A stretch of 64,000 bases of DNA, taken from the NCBI GenBank assembly GCA_038277395.1, contig CM076190.1:186126001-186190000 (forward strand). The letters run 5' to 3'. The notes below the pieces were generated by a model. It had not been told where the DNA came from and searched no databases. It saw only the letters and a list, made by a program, of their open reading frames with translations. This document shows positions 47,471 to 57,902 of this stretch, piece by piece (the stretch's first letter is position 1; each line of letters opens with the position of its first letter). The stretch is from Dryocosmus kuriphilus (Eukaryota > Arthropoda > Insecta > Hymenoptera > Cynipidae). Both the position numbers and the translations under genes were made by a program.

Positions 47471-49560
47471 TTCAATAATTAATTAATAATTAATTGTTAA
47501 AATTCTTTAAATATATTTTTAACATTTTTTAAACAAAGAGCGATTAGAAATTAGGATTAAAAAATAAACAATTTTTAAATATAATATAATTTTTTAAAAC
47601 ATTCTAGGTGAGTTGAACCTAAGAAAATTTTTTTTCAAACAAAATAGTTGAATCATTATCAACTAAAATAAAGATTTTTAATGAAATGGTTCAACTTCCA
47701 CCCAAAATAGACGAATTTTCGAAAAAAAAAATTGATTTCCAACCAAACAGTTGAATTTTCAAACAAAAAAAAATCTGCCCGCTTTGCGGGCACATTCTCG
47801 TCGCGCGCTTCGCGCGAAGTATGAGCGCGCGTACGGCGCGCTTCTGTTGCCACTCGCGCTTCGCGCTCGATAGATTATTTATCTCGCGCTACGCGCTCGG
47901 TGTTTATGGATCGTATAAACCTTTAAATTAAAAATTACAAAAGAAATTATTTTACTTAAGGCTCTGTCGCCCTTAAGGAATACATTCTCATCATGACACT
48001 CGCGCTTCGCACTCGATAATTACATTTTTTTAAAACACATTGTAGATTGGTAAAGTTTTTTAGTGATTTTCCAAATTTTCACAATAGAGGATTTCGATTC
48101 TTAAAAGTAAAACGATGAGTCTTATAAATAACTTTTGTAGCTCTTTCCAAGGTGAACAATTCTGCTTATTGATATTTTCTCATATCTTGCATAGTTTTGC
48201 TGAAAAGTGGTTTTCCTTATATTTCATAACATATTTCACGAATAACTCAAAAACTAGGCGTCTGCTCAAAAAAATGATCGCATGCAAATTCTTAGATCTT
48301 TTTGAGGTAAACAACTTTGTTTATTATTATTTTTCCGTATCTTGCATAGTTTGGCGGGGAATTTGAAATCTTTGATTTTTAATAACGTTTTATCGATTAA
48401 AACGAAAACCGTGCATTTTATCAAAAAATGGTGAAACAAAATTTGTGGATATTTTTAAATTGAACATCTTTGTTCTTGACCATTTTTTTTTATCTTGAAT
48501 ATTTTGTCCGGAAAACAGAGTTTTTTAATTTTAATAGCATTTTCTTGATTAAAACAAAAATCGTTCATTTTATCAAAAAACGGTTGAGATGAAATTCTTA
48601 GATTTTTTGAGATGAACAATTTTACTTTCTTATATTTTTTTTGTATCTCTCATAGTTTAGCCGGAAAATGGATTTTTTGATTTTGTGAAAACGGTTTTTG
48701 ATGGATAAAACCATAACTGTTGGTCAAAAATTGCTGGTTAACGAACTCGTCCTTTCTTTTTACCCCTTACAGAAGTGTACCGAAGTGCACTCCAATCCGA
48801 TTAGTCCTTCGAACGGCGACAACAGACAGACAGACACCGTCGTAAAAACCGTTTTTTCTGACTCAAGGGGTCTCAAAACGTGGAAGTTTCATGAAATCCG
48901 CGAAAGTCAAATTTTACATAAATCTAATACCTTCTCTGATGAGAATGTAATATCATTTGTCGACCAAAGATGAATTTTTAACAAAACCATTGAATTAAAA
49001 AAAGTAGCTAAATTGTCAACTGAAAAAGAGGAACAGTTTACCAAATACGCGGTAGTTGATCTTGTATTCAAAAAAATTAACTCTTAATCAAAATATTTGA
49101 GTTTTTAATTAAAAATGTTACTTTATCTAACAAAAAAATGAAATTTTGATAAAAAGTAGTTATATTTTCTGCAAGAGAAAACTAATTTCAAGGAAATTTT
49201 AATTCTTAACTAAAAAGGACCAATTTTTAACAAATTTTTTGAATTTCAGTTAAACAAATTAAATAATTTTCAACGAAACAAGACAAGCTTTCAAGAAAAC
49301 AGCTGAATTTTTTACGAAAATTTAAAAAAAAAAATTATTTATACCGAAAACGTAACCATTCACTTTTCAATGAAATATTTGAATTTTTAACAAAGAAAAA
49401 GATTAATATAAATAGAAAATCTTTTCGTTTTTTCTTGTCCATAAAAGAAAAGGTATTTAAGGGAATCTTCTCCTTTTAAAGCTGTTTTTTGGACGTTCTT
49501 TAGCAATTTTTTTGAAGGGGCTATGAAAACAGACTATGTTGGAACATTTATATCATATTT
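47430..49560 (+). repeat. AT-rich dispersed repeat, copy B, interrupted
   Basis: 47430-47772 and 48951-49560 together align with copy A at 15770-16720. The break occurs where copy A reads AAAAAATATGATTTATCAACC and copy B resumes as TATCATTTGTCGACC, so 47773-48950 is an insertion. Confidence 0.75.
47773..48950 (-). mobile_element. Helentron-like element, copy H2, with defined boundaries
   Basis: Minus orientation: right end ATCTGCCCGCTTTGCGGGC (hairpin loop differs from H1), left end GATGAGAATGTAA. Comparison with copy A fixes the ends to within a few bases; the target is a T/T (A/A) step with no obvious duplication, as Helentrons do. The body matches H1 and H3. A frame of 91 codons (48698-48973, MMDKTITVGQKLLVNELVLS) has close partners in H1 and H3. 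The microsatellite is nearly lost here. Confidence 0.7.
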
Positions 49561-49963
49561 ACTAATATTTGGAAAATGTTCAGAAATTTGTTTAAGGTAA
49601 AGTACGGACGACAATTCGCTTTGGAGCGCTCTGATGACACCCATGTAAAAAAATGTTAAGGGTGGTACGCATGATTCCAAACTTCCAGTTCATCTGAATT
49701 AAAACAATCAAATAGCATCTTTTTCTGTGGATGTGTGGCTATTGTGTGAACCGGAACCTAATAAAAGTTTTGAAATTTTCATTTTCTAAAGAATTAAATT
49801 TTTTGAAATGATTGTAAAGATTTTAGGTTATTTAAAAGGATTAAAAAGAATTAGAAGCAGCTTAGAAAATTTGAAGAGATTTTAAAGGGTTTTCTCGTAT
49901 TTCCAAAATTATTTTAAAAGATTTAAAACTGTCAAGAGAACTTAAAAGTAATGGAAAAGATTT

Positions 49964-51211
49964 TTACATTCTCATCAGAGAAGGTATTAGATTTATGCAA
50001 AATTTGACTTTCGCGGATTTCATGAAATCTCCACGTTTTGAGACCTCCTGAATCCGAAAAAATGTTTTTTTACGACGGTGTCTGCCTGTCTGTTGTCGTT
50101 GTCGTCGTCGTCGTTGTTGTCGTTGTCGTCGTCGTCGTCTTTGGAGCCTGTTCCCACGATAACTTTCGAAGGACTAATCAGATTGTAGTGCGCTTTTGTA
50201 CACTTCTTTAAGGGGTAAAAAGAAAGGACGAGTTCGTTAACCAGCGGTTTTTGACCAACGGTTATGGTTTTATCCATCAAAAACGGTTTTCACAAAATAA
50301 AAAAAATCCTTTTTCCGGCTAAACTATGAGAGATACAAAAAAAAAAATATAAGAAAGTGAAATTGTTAATCGTAAAAAAATCTACAAATTTTGTCTCAAC
50401 CGTTTTTTGATAAAATGAACGGTTTTTGATTTAATCAAGAAAACGCTATTAAAATTAAAGAACTCTGATTTTCTGCCAAAATATTGAAGATACAAAAAAA
50501 GGGTCGAGAACAAAGTTATTCAATTTAAAAAGAGCTACAAATTTTGTTTGAACCATTTTTTGATAAAATGCACGGTTTTTGTTTTAATCGATAAAAAGGT
50601 ATTAAAAATAAAAAATTTCAAATTTCCCGCCAAACTATGCAAGATACGGAAAAAATAATAATAAACAAAGTTGTTCACCTCAAAAAGATATAAAAATTTG
50701 CTTGCTATCATTTTTTTGAGCAGACGTCTAGTTTTTGAGTTATTCGTGAAATATGTTATGAAATATAAAGAAAACCACTTTTCAGCAAAACTATGCAAGA
50801 TATGAGAAAATATCAACAAGCAGAATTGTTCCCCTTGAAAAGAACTACAAAACTTATTTATAAGACTCATCGATTTACTTTTAAGAATCGAAGTCCTCTA
50901 TTGTGAAAATTTGGAAAATCACTAAAAAGCTTTATCACTCTACAATGTGTTTAAAAAAAATGTAATTATCGAGCGCGAAGCGCGAGTGTCATGATGAGAA
51001 TGTATTCCTTAAGGGTGATAGAGCCTTAAGTAAAATAATTTCTTTTGTAATTTTTAATTTAAAGGTTTATACGATCTATAAACACCGAGCGCGTAGCGCG
51101 AGGTGAATAATGTATCAAGCGCGAAGCGCGAGTGCCAACAGACGCGCGCCCTAGGCGCGCTCATACTTCGCGCAGAGCGCGCGATGAGAATGTGCCCGCG
51201 AAGCGGGCAGA
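49964..51211 (+). mobile_element. Helentron-like element, copy H3
   Basis: Left end TTACATTCTCATCAGAGAAG, right end GATGAGAATGT, hairpin GCCCGCgaaGCGGGC, AGATTTT. Microsatellite of GTC/GTT at 50094-50143. Internal GATGAGAATGT with the CTTAAGGG...GCCTTAAG hairpin at about 50995. Inserted within the dispersed repeat of 46130-46600. GC-rich palindromes (AGCGCGAAGCGCGAG, GAGCGCGTAGCGCGAG) cluster before the 3' end. Frames such as MSLINKFCSSFQGEQF recur in H1-H3 but come from the ~140 bp units and contain no domain. Confidence 0.7.
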
Positions 51212-51409
51212 TTTTTTTTTTACATAAAAGAGTGAAAAATTTCAATAATGTAAATATATTATTTAGTTTTGTAGTAGTTTAATTATTGATGAGACGGCTT
51301 CCTTTTTAAGGAATTAAAGTAAGGTGAAATGGATGAAGTGCCTAAATATTCTTCTTTTTCCATTTAAAAACATTGACTTGCACGATATGTTTATGAGGAG
51401 ATTGTGGAG

Positions 51410-52485
51410 TTGTTTGAAAATGATACAATTTTAATGATAACTTATTTTTTCGGGAAAAAGTTTTTCTACAACTGAACCCTTTTCAACAATGTTTAATAAT
51501 AAGCAACTTATTATGAATAAAGTTATTTTTCTATAAACCTTTTCGTTTGAAACTTGTTTTTTAATAGTTTATGTGAAAAATGTGTTTTAAAAAATTTAAT
51601 GAGGTCAAGTTGATGAGAATTTTGTTTCAAGAAAATAAGCTATCATTAATTAAAATCGTATTATTAAAAAAATTTAGTAAGAAGCGATATGAAAAACGTG
51701 TGGTAAAAAAACAAATTTTTATAAAGATTTTTTTTGCTTCAAAATTTTTTAATGAAAAATAATCTTTTTCTAGACCTCTTTTTTCATGCGCAATACAATA
51801 CCTTAATGAGAGAAAAGTGAACCATTAAAAGTTAGTCGAAATATTTAAGAATTCGGTAGTGAAAAAATACAAACTGTTTATTAAATATTACATGTCTTTA
51901 TTTATGGGTGTATATTAATTCAAAAAAAGTTTATAGAAATGGGAAAAGTGAAAAATAGACAACTTTAGTTATAGCAGAAGGCGATTGTGTATCATTTTTA
52001 ACTTTATGGAAACAATAAGGAGGCCATATTGTGAAACAAAATATTTGAATTTTTCATCAAAAGAGTTACATTTTCTAACAAAAAAATGAACTTTCGATAA
52101 AAAATAGTTATATTTTCTACAACAAAAAACTAATTTTCAAGCGAATAATTTTCAAGGGGGGGTTCGGTAAAATCTTACGGTTTCTTGTGTGAAGGGGGGG
52201 GGGGGATTGAAGATCTTACGTAAGAAGTTTTTTTTACTAAAAGTAAATAATAAATCCAAAGATATTCCAGACCCATAAACCCAAAGGAGAATCGAAAAAG
52301 CTTTTCAGAGTGGGCGATTGTGAATTTTCATCAAACATCACCAATGATTTAAAGTGGCTTTTTAAAGTGAATATAATTAGGGGGCCTAGCGAAATTTCGC
52401 TTATAAATTCCCGACAAATTCCCGGATTTAGCCAGGTAATACTAAATTTCGAGTTTCAAAAAATTCAAAAAAAGAAAAAAAGTTT
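51410..52485. other. AT-rich stretch without recognised genes
   Basis: Includes a short poly-G run at about 52190-52206 and a TTGAATTTT-type repeat near 52035-52145. No recognisable gene. Confidence 0.5.
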
Positions 52486-53385
52486 TTTGCGTTTATCTCA
52501 GTAAATACGCAGAGTTTCGCAGAATGTTTTAAACAAAAGTTTTAGCTAGTATAAAAATACATCCTTTTTTGTAGAATACACTTTTCGCTTAAAACCATTA
52601 TTTTTCGAGAAAAAGAGGATTGCGTTGAAAAAACAAGAAAAAGACGAAGAAAGTTACGGAAGTGCGTTCGGTCACGTTTTTTGCGTTTATCTAAACCAAT
52701 ACGCACAATATTATCAAATATTGGAAACAAAAGTTGTACATCTAATCGAGTTACACATATTTTGTTTGTAACATTTTTATGTACACGTAATAGTTTTATG
52801 CGAAAATTAGTGATACATCGATTATCATGGAAAAAAAGCCCCTTAAAAGTCAAGGTGTTTTGCGTTTAGATTAGTCAATACGCAAAATTTCGCAACATCT
52901 TTAAAACAAAAGTTGTGGACCTAATCAACACACACATTCTTTGCTTAAAACATTTTTTCATACGAGTGATAGTTTTCGAGAAAATTAGTGATACACCTGA
53001 TAAAATTTAACAAATTTTAGTGCAATAAGCGACAGTTCTCTACCGGCCGCGCTCCTAGTACTAGCAGGCGTGTGTTTCATGCGTGCGTTCATTATTTTCG
53101 AAGTTCTCTTCTCCCGAGTTCTAACCAACATGGATGAAAAATATAATATTTTCAGTCTGAACATGATTATTCAAAAAAGAGAAAAAACACTTCATTGGTT
53201 GAGACAAATTGAACCCATTCCAAGTGAACGATTTTGCTCAAAACACAAGAAAAAAATGACTCTTTTAGAGTCTGAAGTGACTTGCGGGCAGTTCTTGTTT
53301 TATAAAGCAGGTAAATATCATCACACAAATACCATTGCGGAAAATACGTGGCTTGAGAGGTGTTGCATTTTTGCAGCGGCATGTA

Positions 53386-54652
53386 CAGTCTGTTCCACAA
53401 GACAAGGTACGCGTTTTCTCGAAAAGTTTCAAAGATTTTTTTCCTTTCTTTTTTGGCCTAACTGTACGTTTGAAGGGCTAAGGCGGAACCGCTGATTAGC
53501 TTTATTCTCGGCCGAAGTATCAGATATTTCACAAGATTGTGCAATGAGTGCTGTATACGCTAAACGTTTTAAGGCTTTGTTTTTGTGCACCAATAAACAC
53601 GGACCACATCTTTCGTACTCAGCCGCTTCTAGAGTGTTTAAAAAGTCTAAGCACTTCGTGCAAACGTGGGTGGAGCGGTATAGGGACACAAAAACAGTCG
53701 ATGATCTGCCGGGAAGAGGAGAAATGCGAGCAACGTCGAGTAAGGAGGATAAGGCGATCATCGCACTATTCAAGCGCAACCCAGCTCTGCGGCTGCGCGA
53801 AGCCAAAGCTAAGCTAGCGGCGAAGGGACTAGAGGTTAGTATAAACACCATAAGATGCAGATGAACTGAGGCAAAAGTGAAATACCGTAGCACGAGGCAG
53901 AAACACCTGCTCTCAGAGGTTCATATTCAAAAATGCTTGGCGTGGGCTACGGAAAATAATGATCGCGATTGGTCAAATGTAATTTTTTCCGACGAAGCGT
54001 CCTTTTGGGCATGGGTTCCCATAAAACGTGCCTGGTCAGGTTGTGGTGAGCGGTTCCCCCAGCGAACTGTTAAACATCTCATAATGGTCCATGTTTGGGG
54101 ATGCTTCTCACAGCGCGGTTTTGGCTGTTTAGAGCTTTTTACTGAGAACCTGAACGCTCAAAGAATGGTCAAAATCTACAAACATTGTCTTCTGAAGTCT
54201 GCAGGAAAGATGTTTGGAGCGAACAATGAGGGTTGGATCCTTCAAGAGGACAACGGCCCTAAACATCGCAGTCGCCTCTGCACGAGCTGGAAAGCGGAAA
54301 ATGTATTCGTGACCTTGGACTGGCCTTCACAATCTCCTGATGCAAATCCAATTGAAAATGTGTGAAGTGTCGTTAAGAGAAAACTATCATGAAGGCGTGT
54401 ATTCACCCTCAAGCAGCTTTATCGACGAATTAGAGAGGTATGGCGCTATCTGTCTCCAGAATATACCGAAAAACTAGTCGTGAGCATGCCCAGAAGGTGC
54501 CAGGCCATTATCAAGAATAACGGCGATTGGACGGTTTATTAAGAAGAGCCCGTCCTAATTTTTTAAAGCGTTTTTTCATGGGAAAAAAGAAAAATGAAGT
54601 TTTCTTTGAAACTTTTCGAGAAAACGCGTACCTTGTCTTGTGGAATAGACTG
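53386..54652 (+). mobile_element. Tc1-type transposon nested in Merlin
   Basis: TIRs start CAGTCTGTTCCACAAGACAA and continue GGTACGCGTTTTCTCGAAAA to GTTTCAAAG, about 50 bp with one mismatch between ends. Flanked by TA at 53384-53385 and 54653-54654, the standard Tc1 target. Length 1267 bp. TIR identity and few lesions in the gene show it is the youngest insertion at this locus. Confidence 0.95.
53544..54542 (+). pseudogene. Tc1 transposase (DD34E) with three TGA stops
   Basis: One frame of 333 codons from ATG 53544 to TAA 54540-54542, broken only by three TGA codons (53862, 54363, 54390). N-terminal helix-turn-helix region: SYSAASRVFKKSKHFVQTWV, DLPGRGEMRATSSKEDKAI. Catalytic domain: VIFSDEASFWAW (first Asp), WILQEDNGPKHRS (second Asp) and SQSPDANPIENV (Glu 34 residues later). 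The stop after IENV is where relatives have Trp (TGG to TGA); the others are also compatible with single G-to-A changes. Length is normal for the family. No frameshift. The gene is inactive as read. Confidence 0.93.
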
Positions 54653-56109
54653 TATGTTATTCCTTATTGTTTCGCTGTAGGCTACAATTACGAACAAACC
54701 ATCCGGGAAAGTAGCATTGCCGAAGGTCAACCAATTTCGCGAGAAACTGTTGCAGACCGCTTCTCTTTTTGTAGGGAGATCTGCATGGTTGCTCTTGACA
54801 GTCACTTCGAAGAGGAAGGTCGCATTGGAGGTTCGGTGAAGTCGTTGAAGTAGATGAGTGCAAGATCGGGCGTCGAAAATACGAGCGAGGACGTGTAGTG
54901 GAAGGATCATGGATCCTCGGAATGATCCATAGAGGTCATCCTTACGACTATTGGCTAGAACTCTGTCCCGATAACAGGAGGGATCAGGCTAGTCTAATCA
55001 GATTATTAAAAAAGCATGTAGCAGAAGGGACAGAGGTTCACACCTATTGTTGGAATGGATATATCAATCTAGAAGATCATGGATTTGTTCACCAAAGTGT
55101 TATTATTCCGAGAAGCTTGTGAATAGCGTTACCGGAGCACACACTCAAAACTTCTAGTCATCTTGACGGTGCATGCGATGATTCATCTCACGAGGAGGAG
55201 TGCACAAGAGCAATCTTGCAGATCACCTCTGCGAATTTTTGTGGCGGCGTCGGCTCAAGGAAATACATGCTGATACATTTAAAGAACTAATCGCAAATAT
55301 TAAAATATGCTACCCTGGCCACTGATTATAATCAGAATTCTCAATTGAAGTAAATGCAAATATATTTTGTAATAATAAAATTTTTAAGAATCAAAAAAAA
55401 AAAATTGATGAGAAATATTACAAAATATAAGAAAAAAATGCTCTTCAGAATACTCCAACCTTCCAACGGTGAAGAGCGTGAGTAGGTACCTAGCCGAAAC
55501 CAATGGAAATACAATGCAAAAGCAAAGATCTTATCGTACAGGTAGGTGGATGAACAACATTATATACCTGTGATCAATCACAGGGGTGCCTTTCCGCCTG
55601 CACGTATTTCCGTAACTAGTCTGTGAATGTGTAGCCCTCCCCCCTCCTTGGAAAGGGGAACAATCGTGATTGAACGTATTTTCGTAACTATTCAGTGAAT
55701 GCGTAGCCCCTCGCCCCCTCCCTTAAACTTGGAAAAGGGGGCGAGCGTGACCGAACGCATTTCCGTAACTTTCTTCACCTTTTTCTTGTTTTTCCAACGC
55801 AATCCTCTTTTTCTCGAAAAATAATGGTTTTAGGCAAAAAGTGTATACAACAAAAAAGATGTATTCTTATGCTAGCTAAAACTTTTGTTTAAAATATTTT
55901 TCTAAGTTCTGCGTATTTCATGAGATAAACGCAAAAAATGTGACTTTTATGGCGTTTTTATGGTTTTCACCATGAAAGTCGCCTAGCCACCAATTTTCAC
56001 TATCATGTTCGTAATCAGCGCGCCAAGGTACATAAGTGCACGAAGTTTATATAATATCGGAAAAAAATCAGCTATTCGGAACTGCACCCCTATTGTAGAT
56101 GGGGAAGGC

Positions 56110-57860
56110 GCATTTTGGATACGAATTTCCTTACCAGTAATGAATGCACAGCTTTAAAACCCGGCGGAAGTTTTGAGATGGAACAAGAAATTTATAAAGT
56201 CCCGTAGGTTAGGCGTAGTTTTTGTTTTTGCTCATAAAATGCAAATAGAAGATAATTTTCACAAAGTAAATAAAGCGCTGGAAAGCTGGTCTTAATAGCT
56301 AACATTGGTATATGAATATTTTTCATATCATTGAAAAATCAAAAAAAAAACAAAAGTCAATTTTCAAAATGATTGAATAGTGGTATTTTGTAAAAAATTT
56401 TCCTAGTTGGTCCATGCCAAAAAATCGGTAAGTGACCCCTTATAAAGTCTACAAATGAAGTAAAGATCAAGGATTATCATCGTTTATCAAATTTCTTTTG
56501 ATTTTTTAAAAAACAAAATTGAACGTGAAAATTTGAGAAAATTAGTAAAAATGAATGAAAATGAGTGAATGAATTTTAATCGGGGTCGCAATTTTCACAT
56601 GTGAAATAACTTCGCTGCATATTAGTACACTTCAGATGAATTATTGGTCTGTCGCCTGTGTTGCAATGAAGAGAGTTTCGCGGGTCAATTTTCGTGGTAA
56701 ATCAAGCTCGGAAATGATGCAAAAATCTGCATCAGATTTCGATGAAGATGAAGAAGGTGATAACTTTTTCCATTTTGCAGTAGTCTTTTTGGTGTTGATT
56801 GTCGTCGTTTTGGCTCTTCCTTGCTTTTCTTTGTGTCTTTCTTTTGCTGTGCATCAGTTCGCTGCTGTTGTTTGTCACTCTTAGAACGGCTCTAAACATA
56901 AACACGCGTTTGAGAGCAAAAAAAGTTGGCCCAACCTACGAACTTTAACCATTTTGACAACTAACGTTAAATTTTTTTTGAAAATCAAATTATGTTCGAA
57001 AAAGTCTATGGATTATGGAAGGGGACTAAAAATAAAATATTTCAATGAATTACACTTTTACCTTTTGACAAAAAATTACCACTTTACGAGCAGTTCAAAT
57101 ATTTACTGTGAAACTTAAGGGAGAAATATTTTGGTTTGCATCAGACAAATTTAAGCGATGCGATTAATTAATTCTACGCCACACTAAAAGTTATACAACG
57201 GCGTTACTCCACGTCGAAAATTGAAACATCAGTGGCACCAGCGCAAGAAATGTGAAAAAGTATGATGGCCCAACTTACTGACCTGCTCAACATACGGACC
57301 TTTTCCCTATATAATTAATTTTTTATAACATAAATTTGTATCTTTTAATTATGTTTGATCACTACCACAATTTTAGAAGTTCCCCTGAATGGCACAATTC
57401 ATAAACATAACGCGCGGCATCGTTTATAAATGTTTTTACATTTTTCAGATATATTTATAAAAAAAGTAAATCCTGATTATAATAAAAATCTATTAATAAT
57501 CATATACTATCATATCGTATTGTATCATCACACTTTATCTAATAAATCACACATGGTGTCTGTAGAGAATTGTTTGTGTGAGCATAAGAACAATAAGGAA
57601 TGTCGAAAAGATTCTGGGAGTACAATGTGTATTGCATAATAATAGCGAATAAATTTCTTGAAGATATTTATATATAGTAAGATTAGTAAATTTTTAGAAA
57701 AAATAAAATAATAAGAATAATTTAGTACAAAAGCCTACTACAAGAGGGTTAGAAGAAATTTCAGACAAGCGTATTAAATACATAACGTCTTTAACTCTTC
57801 AGGCACTTGACGTAGTCCGTGTCTGATAAAGCCAAACCCCGGGATCACCCGAAAAAAAGT
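56110..57860 (+). repeat. TAA-tailed dispersed repeat, copy 2, interrupted
   Basis: 56110-56196 and 57304-57860 align with copy 1 at 17645-18402. The intervening 1.1 kb is absent from copy 1. A frame at 57430-57639 partners the one at 17886 (shared TLS, MVSV, NCL, EHK, NKECR, DSGST). It ends in (TAA)n, into which the LINE is inserted. 55940-56110 has nothing recognised. Confidence 0.8.
56197..57303. mobile_element. 1.1 kb insertion with short imperfect inverted ends
   Basis: Defined by comparison with copy 1. Left end AAGTCCCGTAGGTTAGGC; right end inverted reads AAAGGTCCGTATGTTGAGC; an internal inverted relative, AACCTACGAACTTT, lies at about 56934. An 82-codon frame (56636-56884) has an acidic stretch (DFDEDEEGDN) and a hydrophobic segment (FLVLIVVVLALPCF) but no known domain. 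No transposase found; likely non-autonomous. Confidence 0.5.
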
Positions 57861-57902
57861 TTTACCGTAATAATAATGATAATAATAATAATAATAATAA
57901 TA
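57861..57902. repeat. (TAA)n microsatellite, LINE target
   Basis: About 13 TAA-type triplets directly before the LINE ATG. A short TAA run at the equivalent place in copy 1 (18390-18402) shows the empty site. Confidence 0.9.

Larger units (their letters stand above)
53130..55324 (+). pseudogene. Merlin (IS1016-like) transposase, split
   Basis: Part 1: 53130-53385 (MDEKYNIFSLNMI, IEPIPSERFCSKHKKKMTLL, TIAENTWLERC). The Tc1 element interrupts it. Part 2 from about 54655: CFAVGYNYEQTIRESSIAEG, ADRFSFCREICMVALDSHFE, a slip near 54838, VEVDECKIGRRKYERGR (first catalytic Asp kept), GSWILGMIHRG, HTYCWNGYINL (second Asp is Tyr), a degenerate stretch where the third catalytic Glu reads as TAG, then HKSNLADHLCEFLWRRRLKE ending at 55324. 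The C-terminal helix-rich tail WRRR is typical of insect Merlin. Two catalytic residues lost, so dead. Confidence 0.88.
52486..55940 (+). mobile_element. Merlin DNA transposon carrying a nested Tc1
   Basis: 52486-52675 and 55735-55940 are inverted copies (TTTTTTGCGTTTATCTCA at the left end, TGAGATAAACGCAAAAAA at the right; also GAGAAAAAGAGGATTGCGTT and GAAAGTTACGGAA). The left side holds three ~185 bp tandem units, each opening with TTTTGCGTTTA (52486, 52680, 52858); the right side holds ~80 bp tandem units (55600-55770: CGTATTTCCGTAACTA, GTGAATGTGTAGCCC). Without the Tc1 it is about 2.2 kb. Target duplication not resolved. Confidence 0.75.

Noticed and set aside
40103..50870. Repeated frames beginning MSLINKFCSSFQGEQ
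   Set aside because: Products of the ~140 bp units in the Helentron-like elements; interrupted by stops in each copy and with no domain.
56636..56884. 82-codon frame with a hydrophobic segment as a membrane-protein gene
   Set aside because: Lies in an inserted repeat with no splice or promoter evidence; kept only as a note in that element.
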